Source: Deltaproteobacteria bacterium
Lineage (GTDB): Bacteria; Myxococcota; Myxococcia; Myxococcales; 40CM-4-68-19
Length of the DNA stretch: 64,000 bases
Assembly (NCBI GenBank): GCA_005879535.1
Contig: VBKI01000052.1
Coordinates: 30,232 to 94,231, forward strand
Direction of reading: 5' to 3'
Below the pieces are notes generated by a model. It saw only the letters and a program-made list of their open reading frames with translations, had not been told where the DNA came from and ran no database searches. The position numbers and the translations under genes were made by a program. How positions within the stretch are numbered: the stretch's first letter is position 1; every line of letters begins with the position of its first letter. Positions 51,287 to 59,468 of the stretch are shown here, piece after piece.

Positions 51287-52900
51287 TCAGTTCCCTTCGT
51301 AGACGGCGACCGCGCCGCTCTGGAATGCGAAGAACACCTTGCGCGGCGAAGTCGGAGAGATCTGGATGTCGACGACCGGGCTCTTCTCCAGCTGTGGGCC
51401 GAGCACGTTCGCGTAGTGCTCGACCACGCCGCCTTTGTGGATGCGAGAGATGCCACCTTCGTACTTGTAGCCGACCCACAGGCTGCCGTCGGTGTCGAGG
51501 GCGATGGCACTCACGTTGTTCGCGAAGAGCGTCTTGTTCTCCGCCGTGAGGTCACCGACGAAGTTGCCGTCGTGGTCGAGATGCCGGATGCCGCGGCCGA
51601 ACGAGGCGATGTAGACGCTGTTGTCCGCGGGGTCCGCAGCGATGCCCGAGACCAGATCCAGGCCAGCGCTCCATTGTGCCGGAGTCGGGAACGTCGGGTT
51701 GCCCGCTGCGTCGTATTCGCCGACGCCGTCCGACCAGACGTCGAGGCGGTTCTGGTACGCAGCCTTGAACGCCGCATTGGCGGGGGCATTGATGTTGTTC
51801 TTCGTCCACGCCTCTGTCCTTGCCTCGGCGTCAAAGTAACTTCCGCCGGTTTCGCCGAAGCGGAACCGCGTCGTGCGCGCCATTCCGCCGAACCAGACGT
51901 CGTGCAAGCCGCCCTGGGAAAGGGGATCGATGGCAATGCCCCAGTAGTCCTCGGTCACGAAATTCCCGGCCGAGTCGTTGAAGGCCGGATGCACGTGCTC
52001 CAGGACTCCGGCGCAACCGAGCTGGCCGTTGCACGTCGGATTGCCGGCGAAGTCCGCCTTGCCGAGCGCGAAGCCGTGATTGCCGCCGAACCACAGGTAG
52101 TTCGTGCCGTGCTGATAGACGATGCGCCAGATGCTGCAGAGCTTCTCGCGTCCCACGGGTTCGGCCGCGACGACGCCCGGTCCGCTGAAGATGTCGTAGT
52201 GCACGACGGAGAGCGCGTCCCCGGCCAGCGTGACCTTGTCGGCGTCACCGCTCTTGTACACCGCGGGGTCGCCCCAAGCGGAAGGCTGCGACCATTGATC
52301 CCCCGCCCAGGCGTCTTCGCAGCGGGGCTTTCCCTGATACCCGACGAAGACCGTCCCGCCCTTTCCACCGGCGACAGAGATGACCGGAGTCGCCGCGAGA
52401 GTCGGATTCGGATCCGAAGGACTGCCGTCGGGCACTCCCTTGAACTTGGCCATGTCGCCCATCAGGTAGCCATAGGGATGAAGTCCGTCGGCGATTCCGT
52501 ATTGCCGGAAGGAGCCGCGGCCACCGCGCTGCACGAACAATCCGGCGTCGCCGCCGGCGACGTAGACGTTGCCGTCTTCGTCCGCCGTGACGCCCATCAC
52601 GTTGTTCGGCGGCATTCCGTCGGAAGTGCCGTAGAACGTCCAGCCGGGTCCCAGGATCGGAGGCACGATGATGACTCCGGCATCGGTGCCTCCGTCGGTC
52701 GGTCCTCCGTCTGGGCCCGCATCGGGAGCGCCCGCGTCGGCGGCGGAGCCGGAATCGACCGCGCCGCCGTCCCCGGAGCCGCCGTCCGGAGGGACGACGT
52801 TGGATTCGTTTCGATCGCTGCCCCCGCCGCCGCAAGCAACCCCGATGGCGATGGCCGCAGCCACCGCCGCCGGGCCGACCCACCGCCAGCCCGAACGCAT
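51287..52900 (-). CDS. Lipoprotein with Asp/Gly linker and propeller-like repeats, copy 1
   Basis: 537 residues. Signal ending in VAAAIAIGVACGGGG (Cys lipidation), a longer Ser/Asp/Gly/Pro linker (DGGSGDGGAVDSGSAADAG), then the same domain as copy 2: shared blocks are VMGVTADEDGNVYVAG, GLHPYGYLMGD, KSGDADKVTL, VHYDIFSGPGVV, LWFGGNHGFALGKADF, EHVHPAF and MARTTRFRFGE. ATG at 52900 is used, with GGGGAGA upstream; the longer frame upstream lacks signal logic. The tandem pair looks like a recent duplication and is probably one operon. Confidence 0.78.
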   Translation of the reverse strand: MRSGWRWVGPAAVAAAIAIGVACGGGGSDRNESNVVPPDGGSGDGGAVDSGSAADAGAPDAGPDGGPTDGGTDAGVIIVPPILGPGWTFYGTSDGMPPNNVMGVTADEDGNVYVAGGDAGLFVQRGGRGSFRQYGIADGLHPYGYLMGDMAKFKGVPDGSPSDPNPTLAATPVISVAGGKGGTVFVGYQGKPRCEDAWAGDQWSQPSAWGDPAVYKSGDADKVTLAGDALSVVHYDIFSGPGVVAAEPVGREKLCSIWRIVYQHGTNYLWFGGNHGFALGKADFAGNPTCNGQLGCAGVLEHVHPAFNDSAGNFVTEDYWGIAIDPLSQGGLHDVWFGGMARTTRFRFGETGGSYFDAEARTEAWTKNNINAPANAAFKAAYQNRLDVWSDGVGEYDAAGNPTFPTPAQWSAGLDLVSGIAADPADNSVYIASFGRGIRHLDHDGNFVGDLTAENKTLFANNVSAIALDTDGSLWVGYKYEGGISRIHKGGVVEHYANVLGPQLEKSPVVDIQISPTSPRKVFFAFQSGAVAVYEGN

Positions 52901-53111
52901 GCCTTGTCTCCCCCCGCGGCCGCTTCGGAGCAGGGGCCGTGCCAGCGGGCGCGCGCCGACGGCGGAAAAGACTTGGGAAATTCCGTTCTCACCGGTGGGT
53001 ACGAACCGGGCGGGCCGCGGTAGACTCGCACCCAGGATTGAGACGTTCGTGAGACATCGAGGTCCGCACGCGTCCAGACAGAGCGACGCGCCGCTGCTAT
53101 TCACTCCGGCG

Positions 53112-54446
53112 ATGGATGCCGAAGCCTGCTATCGCGCGGTCGAGGGGCGTGACGCCCGCTTCGCCGGCCGCTTCTTCCTCGGCGTGCGGACGACGAACAT
53201 CTATTGCCGCCCCGGCTGCCCGGCGCGTGTGCCGCGGCGCGAGAACGTCATCTTCTTTCCTTCCGCGGCCGCCGCGCAGGCAGCAGGATTCCGCGCCTGC
53301 CTCCGCTGCAGGCCCGACGCCGCACCGGGATCGCCGGCGCAGGCCGGAACCGCCGCGACACTCTCGCGTGCGCTGCGCCTGCTCGAGGAATCGGGCGACG
53401 CGGCGGGCCTCGCCGATCGCCTCGGGGTCACCGACCGGCACCTGCGGCGGCTCTTCGCGCGCCATCTCGGAGCATCGCCGGCGGAGGTGCTCCGGACGCG
53501 CCGCCTGCACCTCGCGCGGCAACTCCTCGAGACCTCCTCGCTCCGGATCATCGACGTCGCGCACGCCGCGGGCTTCCAGAGCCTGCGCCGGTTCAACGAA
53601 GCGGTCCGCCGCGGCTTCGGCCGCACTCCCTCGCAACTTCGCACGCTGCCGGAAGCTCCCGGCGCCGCGCTGACCCTGCGCCTCCCGTTTCATCCGCCGC
53701 TCGACTTCGAGGCGCTGCTGGCGTTCTTCGCGGCGCGGGCGCTCCCCGGACTCGAGGAAGCGGGCGATGGTGCCTGGCGGCGAAGGCTCCCCGAGGGGTG
53801 GCTCGAGGTCGTCCGCGACGGCCCTGCCCACCTGCAGGCGAGGATGCCCGCGTCACTCGCGCCGCGGGCGCTCTCCTTCGCCGCGCGTATCCAGCGCGTC
53901 TTCGATCTGCGCGCCGACCCCGCGCCGATCGCCGAGCATCTCGGGCGTGACCCGATCCTCAAGCCGTACTTGCGCCCCGGCCTCCGCATTCCGGGTGCGT
54001 GGGATCCGTTCGAGATGGCGGTGCGCGCGGTGTTGGGCCAGCAGATCTCCGTGCAACGTGCGCGGGCGATGGCAGCGGCGCTGATCGCGCGGTTCGCAGG
54101 ATTCCCGACGGCCGCCCAGCTCGCCGATGCGGAGCTCGACGGGATGCCGGCCATCCGCGCGACCGCGATCGCCCAGCTCGCCCGGAGCGTCGTCGATGGG
54201 CGCGTCCGCCTCGACGGATCGCAGGATCTCGAGACGGTGACCGCGGCCCTCTGCGAGATTGCAGGGATCGGCGACTGGACGGCGCAGGTGATCGCCTTGC
54301 GGGCGCTCGGCGAGCCGGACGCGTTTCCAGCCGCGGACCTCGGCCTTTGTCAGGCCCTCGAGCTCGCGCCGCGCGCGCTGCGCGAGCGGGCGGAGCGCTG
54401 GCGTCCCTGGCGCGCGTACGCTGCCGCCGCCATCTGGTTGTCATGA
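53112..54446 (+). CDS. alkA: Ada-type DNA-3-methyladenine glycosylase II
   Basis: 444 residues in three parts. Residues 1-75 are the Ada zinc domain with Cys32, Cys36, Cys63 and Cys66 (YCRPGC, CLRC), one of which accepts a methyl group from phosphotriesters in Ada. Residues 85-170 are an AraC-type DNA-binding domain (LADRLGVTDRHLRRLFARHL and IIDVAHAAGFQSLRRFNEA). From about 175 is the AlkA glycosylase with VRAVLGQQISVQRARAMAAA, a helix-hairpin-helix (CEIAGIGDWTAQVIALRAL) and catalytic Asp409 in AADLGL. It likely senses and repairs alkylated bases and regulates its own unit. An in-frame GTG at 53049 is an alternative start. Confidence 0.9.
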   Translation: MDAEACYRAVEGRDARFAGRFFLGVRTTNIYCRPGCPARVPRRENVIFFPSAAAAQAAGFRACLRCRPDAAPGSPAQAGTAATLSRALRLLEESGDAAGLADRLGVTDRHLRRLFARHLGASPAEVLRTRRLHLARQLLETSSLRIIDVAHAAGFQSLRRFNEAVRRGFGRTPSQLRTLPEAPGAALTLRLPFHPPLDFEALLAFFAARALPGLEEAGDGAWRRRLPEGWLEVVRDGPAHLQARMPASLAPRALSFAARIQRVFDLRADPAPIAEHLGRDPILKPYLRPGLRIPGAWDPFEMAVRAVLGQQISVQRARAMAAALIARFAGFPTAAQLADAELDGMPAIRATAIAQLARSVVDGRVRLDGSQDLETVTAALCEIAGIGDWTAQVIALRALGEPDAFPAADLGLCQALELAPRALRERAERWRPWRAYAAAAIWLS

Positions 54447-54457
54447 AGGAGAAGACC

Positions 54458-54913
54458 ATGCCGCGCATCGATACCGTCCACACTCCCATCGGCCCTCTCC
54501 ATCTCGCCCTCTCGGGCGATGCGCTCTGCGGCGCCCGATTCGACGCGCCGTTCGCGGGCGTCCGCGCGAGCAACTCCGTCGGCGAGCGCCTGCGCGCATA
54601 CTTCGCGGGCCACCTCGGCGCGCTCGACGACGTGCTGATCGAGATGAACGGCACGACGTTCCAGCGCCGGGTCTGGGAAGCGCTGCGGGCGATCCCCCCC
54701 GGGGAAACGCGGACGTATGGCGAGCTGGCGCGCGTTCTGGGGACGCACCCGCGAGCGGTGGGCGCCGCCAACGGCTCGAACCAGGTGGGCGTGGCCATTC
54801 CCTGTCATCGCGTGATCGCAGCGGACGGAAAGCTCTGCGGCTACGCCTGGGGAGAAGAGCGCAAGCGCTGGCTGCTCGCCCACGAGGGCTGCCGGATCGC
54901 GCTCGTCGCCTGA
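54458..54913 (+). CDS. ogt: Methylated-DNA-protein-cysteine methyltransferase
   Basis: 151 residues. Helix-turn-helix with Arg finger (TYGELARVLGTHPRAVGAAN) and the active-site AIPCHRVIAADG with nucleophile Cys116, which takes the alkyl group from O6-alkylguanine. ATG at 54458 is preferred for its AAGGAG ribosome site 6 nt before it; an ATG at 54443 overlaps the alkA stop as ATGA. With AlkA, which has the Ada-type sensor domain, the pair is a split version of the Ada response. Confidence 0.93.
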   Translation: MPRIDTVHTPIGPLHLALSGDALCGARFDAPFAGVRASNSVGERLRAYFAGHLGALDDVLIEMNGTTFQRRVWEALRAIPPGETRTYGELARVLGTHPRAVGAANGSNQVGVAIPCHRVIAADGKLCGYAWGEERKRWLLAHEGCRIALVA

Positions 54914-54935
54914 TCCTGATGAACAGGCTCAACCG

Positions 54936-54968
54936 TAGTCGCTAAGCCGCCTTCGGCGGCCGCGACTA
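54936..54968 (+). terminator. Hairpin after ogt
   Basis: A two-part stem: TAGTCGC / GCGACTA outside and GCCGCC-TTC-GGCGGC inside. It ends 21 nt before the TAGGTT -10-like box of the carboxyltransferase gene. No T-run follows, so termination strength is uncertain. Confidence 0.5.
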
Positions 54969-55004
54969 TCCCGCGAGCGCGGCTTTCGGTAGGTTGCCGC
55001 GCGC

Positions 55005-56627
55005 ATGAGCGATCAGAGCAAGAAGGTGCCGCAGGAGCCGGCCGGCGGTATGTCGTCGGCGCGGCGGCAGGAGCGCCTCTCCGGTCTGCCGGCGCGGGAC
55101 AAGCTCGCCGCGCTGGACGCCCAGGCCGAGCTGGGCGGCGGTCAGGAACGGATCGACCGGCAGCACCAGGAGGGAAAGCTCACCGCGCGCGAGCGGATCG
55201 AGCTCCTGCTCGATCCCGGCAGCTTCATCGAGCTGGACAAGTTCAAGACGCACCGCGCGGACGACTTCGGAATGGCGGAGAAGACGATCCTCGGCGACGG
55301 CGTGGTCACCGGGTACGGCATGGTCGAGGGCAGGCAGGTGTTCGTCTTCGCCCAGGACTTCACCGTCTTCGGCGGCTCGCTCAGCGGCGCGTACGCGGAG
55401 AAGATCTGCAAGGTGATGGACCTGGCCGTGAGCACCGGCTGCCCGGTGGTCGGGCTCAACGACTCCGGAGGGGCGCGCATCCAGGAGGGAGTCGTCTCGC
55501 TCGCCGGCTACGCGGAGATCTTCTACCGGAACGTCTCCGCCAGCGGCGTCGTGCCGCAGCTCAGCGCCATCCTCGGCCCTTGCGCCGGCGGCGCCGTGTA
55601 CTCCCCGGCCATGACCGACTTCATCGTCATGGCCAAGAGCTCCTCGTACATGTTCATCACCGGCCCCGACGTGATCAAGACGGTCACGCACGAGGAGGTC
55701 ACCAAGGAAGATCTGGGCGGCGCGCAGACGCACAACGCGCGCAGCGGCGTCGCGCACTTCGCCGCCGAGGACGAGGCAGGCGCCATTCGCATCCTCCGCG
55801 AGCTGCTCTCCTACCTGCCTTCGAACAACCTCGAGGATCCGCCGGTGGCGCCCACCGAAGACCCCCTCGACCGGCGCGACGACATCCTCAAATCCATCGT
55901 GCCGGAAAACCCCAACAAGCCGTACGACATCAAGGAAGTGATCCGCGCGGTGGTCGACGATCGGCAGTTCTTCGAGGTGCACGAGCACTTCGCCCGCAAC
56001 ATCGTGGTCGGATTCGCCCGCCTCGGCGGCCGCAGCGTGGGCGTGGTGGCGAATCAGCCCTCGGTGCTCGCGGGAGTGCTCGACATCGACGCCTCGCGGA
56101 AGGGGGCGCGCTTCGTGCGCACCTGCGACGCCTTCAACATTCCGCTGGTCACCTTCGTCGACGTGCCCGGTTTCCTTCCCGGCACTTCGCAGGAGTGGGA
56201 TGGCATCATCACCCACGGCGCGAAGTTGCTGTACGCGTTCTCCGAGGCGACGGTCCCCAAGCTGACCGTCATCACCCGCAAGGCGTACGGCGGGGCCTAC
56301 GACGTGATGGCCTCCAAGCACATCCGCGCCGACGTCAACCTGGCGTGGCCCACCGCGGAGATCGCGGTGATGGGTCCCGAAGGAGCCGTCAGCATCGTCT
56401 TCCGCAACGAGCTGGCGAAGGCGAAGGATGCCGACACGGCGAAGCAGGAGCTCGTGCAGAAATACCGGGACACGTTTGCCAACCCATACAAGGCCGCCGA
56501 GCTCGGCTACGTCGACGAGGTGATCCTTCCGGAGGATACGCGGCCGCAGCTCTGCCGCGCGCTGCAGATGCTGCGGAACAAGCGACAGGACGTGCCGCGG
56601 CGCAAGCACGGGAACATTCCGCTCTGA
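55005..56627 (+). CDS. pccB: Acyl-CoA carboxylase carboxyltransferase subunit (propionyl-CoA carboxylase beta)
   Basis: 540 residues, crotonase-like carboxyltransferase. Landmarks are [93 protein letters not shown] and [16 protein letters not shown], and the late [11 protein letters not shown]. This full set is typical for PccB/MmdA-type propionyl-CoA carboxylases. It works with the BC (59469) and BCCP (60995) proteins encoded downstream. TAGGTT ends 9 nt before the ATG. Confidence 0.93.
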   Translation: MSDQSKKVPQEPAGGMSSARRQERLSGLPARDKLAALDAQAELGGGQERIDRQHQEGKLTARERIELLLDPGSFIELDKFKTHRADDFGMAEKTILGDGVVTGYGMVEGRQVFVFAQDFTVFGGSLSGAYAEKICKVMDLAVSTGCPVVGLNDSGGARIQEGVVSLAGYAEIFYRNVSASGVVPQLSAILGPCAGGAVYSPAMTDFIVMAKSSSYMFITGPDVIKTVTHEEVTKEDLGGAQTHNARSGVAHFAAEDEAGAIRILRELLSYLPSNNLEDPPVAPTEDPLDRRDDILKSIVPENPNKPYDIKEVIRAVVDDRQFFEVHEHFARNIVVGFARLGGRSVGVVANQPSVLAGVLDIDASRKGARFVRTCDAFNIPLVTFVDVPGFLPGTSQEWDGIITHGAKLLYAFSEATVPKLTVITRKAYGGAYDVMASKHIRADVNLAWPTAEIAVMGPEGAVSIVFRNELAKAKDADTAKQELVQKYRDTFANPYKAAELGYVDEVILPEDTRPQLCRALQMLRNKRQDVPRRKHGNIPL

Positions 56628-57883
56628 AGCGCGATCTCACGTTGGTCGACGCGATCGGGATCGGCGTCAACGGCATCGTCGGCAGCGGCATCTATCTGCT
56701 GGTCGCGCCGCTCGCCCGGGTGGGCGGCGGCAGCAGCGTGGCCGGCGTGCTCGGCTGCGGCGCGCTCTGCGTCCTGATCGCGCTCTGCTTCGCGGAGCTG
56801 TCCTCCATGTACGATCGGAGCGGCGGACCGTACGTTTATGCAGCCGACGCCTTCGGACATTACGTCGGCTTCGCGGTCGGGTGGCTCGGCATGGCCACGG
56901 GCGTGCTCGGGCTTGCCGCGGTCAGCGTCGGATTCGCCGCCGCCCTCGGACGCTTCATTCCCGCGGCCGCCACCGCGCGTGCTCACATCGCCGTCGCGGT
57001 CATCGTCGCGCTCGGCATCATCAACTGGCGGGGCGTGAAGCAGGGTGGACGGACTTCGACGGCGCTCTCGGTGGTGAAGATCGTCCCATTGGTGGTGGTC
57101 GCCCTGGCGGGTCTGCGTTTCGCGCCGCGGGCGCCTCTCGCGCTGGTTCCGTCGGACGCAATCAGCGCCGCGTTTCTCTCCATCTTCATGATGTCGGGAT
57201 TCGAGTACGCCGCGGTCCCGGCTGGCGAAGTGCGCGATGCGCGCCGGACGGTGCCCTTGGCCGTCGTCGGCAGCATCTGCGGTGCCTCTCTGCTCTATGC
57301 CCTCCTCCAGCTCGCGGCGCTGGGAGCGCTTCCCGACGTCGCCTCCCGCGAGCAGCCGCTGCCGGACGTCGCTGCGCGCGCCCTCGGGAGCTGGGCCGGT
57401 CCGGTGATCGGCGTGACCGCGCTGTTTTCCATGTTGGGCTTCTGCGCCGGCGTAGCGCTCGTTGCGCCGCGGTACTTCACCGCGATGGCCGAGGACGGCC
57501 ACCTTCCCCGCGCTCTCACCCGCCTCTCCCCGCGCGGGACGCCCGCGGCGGCGATCTGTGCCTCCACCGCGTTCGCCGCGGCGCTTGCCATCGTTCTCGG
57601 CTACGCCTCGCTCGTCGACGTCAGCAACGTGGTGATTCTCTCCGGCTACGCGCTCTCCTGCCTCGCGGCGCTGACCCTGCGTCTGCGGCGGCCGGACGCG
57701 CCGCGCCGGTACCGCCCGCCTTGGTTCGTTCCGGTCCTCGCCCTCGCGGCAGCCGTTGCCCTGCTCGTCTCGGCGCGCCCGAGGGCCGCCGAATGGACGT
57801 TTGCCGTTCTGCTTCTCGCATCGGGATTCTTCTGCCGGACGGCCACGGCACTGGCGCGGCGCTGGCTCGGACCTCGCCCTTGA
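56624..57883 (+). CDS. APC family amino acid permease, probable CTG start
   Basis: 419 residues, twelve membrane helices. It starts in a CTGA overlap with the pccB stop and reads [20 protein letters not shown], the standard APC N-terminus; no ATG or GTG precedes it. Further marks are [56 protein letters not shown] and [17 protein letters not shown]. It probably imports an amino acid that yields propionyl-CoA (for example valine, isoleucine, methionine), which fits its place in the carboxylase cluster; substrate not certain. Confidence 0.88.
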   Translation: MKRDLTLVDAIGIGVNGIVGSGIYLLVAPLARVGGGSSVAGVLGCGALCVLIALCFAELSSMYDRSGGPYVYAADAFGHYVGFAVGWLGMATGVLGLAAVSVGFAAALGRFIPAAATARAHIAVAVIVALGIINWRGVKQGGRTSTALSVVKIVPLVVVALAGLRFAPRAPLALVPSDAISAAFLSIFMMSGFEYAAVPAGEVRDARRTVPLAVVGSICGASLLYALLQLAALGALPDVASREQPLPDVAARALGSWAGPVIGVTALFSMLGFCAGVALVAPRYFTAMAEDGHLPRALTRLSPRGTPAAAICASTAFAAALAIVLGYASLVDVSNVVILSGYALSCLAALTLRLRRPDAPRRYRPPWFVPVLALAAAVALLVSARPRAAEWTFAVLLLASGFFCRTATALARRWLGPRP

Positions 57884-57921
57884 CTGAAAGGAAAGCTGAC
57901 AGAAGCCGTAAGATCGGACGC

Positions 57922-58557
57922 GTGGAGCTGCGCGTTTCGGAGCGGGTGAACCGGTTCCGCTGGATCTTCGTGCCGGTGGGGCTGTGTGCGCTGACCGCGG
58001 TCGGCGCGCATGCCGCCGCCGACGTCGTCGGCGATCGGCTCCTCTGGATCGTCGACCGCGTGGACGCGCTGTTCGACGCCATCTGGTCGAGCTGGTCGGT
58101 CACGGCGCCGCTCGTGGAGCTGGTGGGGCTCACGCAGCGCACCTGGTTTGCCCGCGCGATCGCGCTCTGCTGGGAGCTCGCCGCCGACGCGCTCATCGCC
58201 ATTCCGCTGCTCGGCTACGACCTGCGGGAACCGGCGAAGGAGTGGGAGCTGGGCCGCGATCTCTTGCGACGCACCCGCTCGCCTCTTCCCCTCGTCCGTC
58301 CCCTGGCGACGCTGCTGGTGGCGATCGCCGGCGCCTGCTCCGTCGCGCGGATGGTGCAAGGCTCCGTCCAGCTTGCCCTCCACGTCTCCTGGCTCGGCCA
58401 CCTCGCCCGCGCCCTCGTCCTCGTCGCCGTGCTCGTCGTTCTCGTGCCGCGCGCCGCCTTCCGCTCGCTCGAGCACGAGCGCACCGCCCGCTACCGCATC
58501 GCCGCCGCCGTGATCCTGTTGCCGCTCCTGATCGCGGCGGTGGCCTCCTGGCGATGA
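57922..58557 (+). CDS. Membrane protein of unknown function
   Basis: 211 residues with about four to five hydrophobic helices (IFVPVGLCALTAVGAHAAAD, CWELAADALIAIPLLGYDL, LATLLVAIAGACSVARMV, ALVLVAVLVVLVPRAAF). No family recognised. GTG at 57922 is used; a TTG at 57880 that overlaps the permease stop as TTGA would add 14 basic residues. Coupled by ATGA to the M23 peptidase, so it may serve that protein. Confidence 0.58.
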   Translation: MELRVSERVNRFRWIFVPVGLCALTAVGAHAAADVVGDRLLWIVDRVDALFDAIWSSWSVTAPLVELVGLTQRTWFARAIALCWELAADALIAIPLLGYDLREPAKEWELGRDLLRRTRSPLPLVRPLATLLVAIAGACSVARMVQGSVQLALHVSWLGHLARALVLVAVLVVLVPRAAFRSLEHERTARYRIAAAVILLPLLIAAVASWR

Positions 58558-59447
58558 AGGAGAGACTGCCGCTGCTCGAGCTGTTTCTCTCCGGCCTCTG
58601 CCTCTGGGCCGCCTGGTATCACACGCCCGCCGGCGCCCTGGTGCGCACCGCCGGCGCTTTCATCTTCGGCACGCGCAGCACCGCGCGCCCGCTGCTCGCG
58701 TACTTCGGCGCGGGCACGCTGGTGCCCCCGCGCCCGCCGCCGCCGCTCGCGGGTCCAGTCCCTCCCGCGCAGGCGCTCGCCTACGGAACAGCGGCGGTCC
58801 TCGAAGAATCCGCGGTGGAGCTGGCGCCCCGGCTGCGCATGCTGTCGCAGCGTCTCGGATCCGACGACGCTGCCCTGCTCGCGATCTTCTGCGGCGAGGA
58901 TGCAGCTCGCTTCGCCGTGGACGAGGCGCGCTCGATGGCGTTGGACGACCTCGCCCGCGCGCTGCCTCCGCGCTCGGAAGCCTGCATCGCTCGGGCGGCG
59001 CAAGCGGCGATGCTCGGCGGCGCCTATGCGCTCGGCTGGCCCTTGCCGGAGACCGTGCTCATCACTTCGCCGTTCGGCGTCCGCGAGCACCCGCTCATCG
59101 GCGGCCGCCGCTTGCACGCCGGAATCGATCTCGGAGCATCGGCGGGGACGGCGGTCCGCGCCGTCGCAGCCGGAGTGGTGCGCCGCGCCAGCAGCGACGG
59201 CATCAACGGCCGGATCCTGGTCCTCGATCACGGCCGGGGCGTCGTCACCACCTATTGCCACAACGAAGCTCTCCTGGTGCGCGACGGCCAGCACGTCGAG
59301 CGCGGACAGGTGATCGCGCGATCCGGGAGCAGCGGCCTCACCACGGGTCCGCATTTGCACTACCAGATCGATCTCGCCGGCGAGCCGGTGGACCCGCTGC
59401 GTTTCCGCGCGCACGCTCCGAAGTTCGCCGCCGGTGCCACTGATTGA
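58554..59447 (+). CDS. M23 family (LytM-like) peptidase
   Basis: 297 residues. A membrane anchor at the N-terminus (LLELFLSGLCLWAAWYHTP), a Pro-rich linker, a helical central part (SQRLGSDDAALLAIFCGEDA), then the LytM domain: TSPFGVREHP, GRRLHAGIDLGAS (His and Asp ligands), VLDHGRGVVTTYCHNEALLV and TTGPHLHYQIDLAG (HxH). All zinc ligands are present, so it should cut peptidoglycan in the periplasm. ATG overlaps the upstream stop. Confidence 0.9.
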   Translation: MKERLPLLELFLSGLCLWAAWYHTPAGALVRTAGAFIFGTRSTARPLLAYFGAGTLVPPRPPPPLAGPVPPAQALAYGTAAVLEESAVELAPRLRMLSQRLGSDDAALLAIFCGEDAARFAVDEARSMALDDLARALPPRSEACIARAAQAAMLGGAYALGWPLPETVLITSPFGVREHPLIGGRRLHAGIDLGASAGTAVRAVAAGVVRRASSDGINGRILVLDHGRGVVTTYCHNEALLVRDGQHVERGQVIARSGSSGLTTGPHLHYQIDLAGEPVDPLRFRAHAPKFAAGATD

Positions 59448-59468
59448 CCGCTCTGGTAGTTTGACGCC

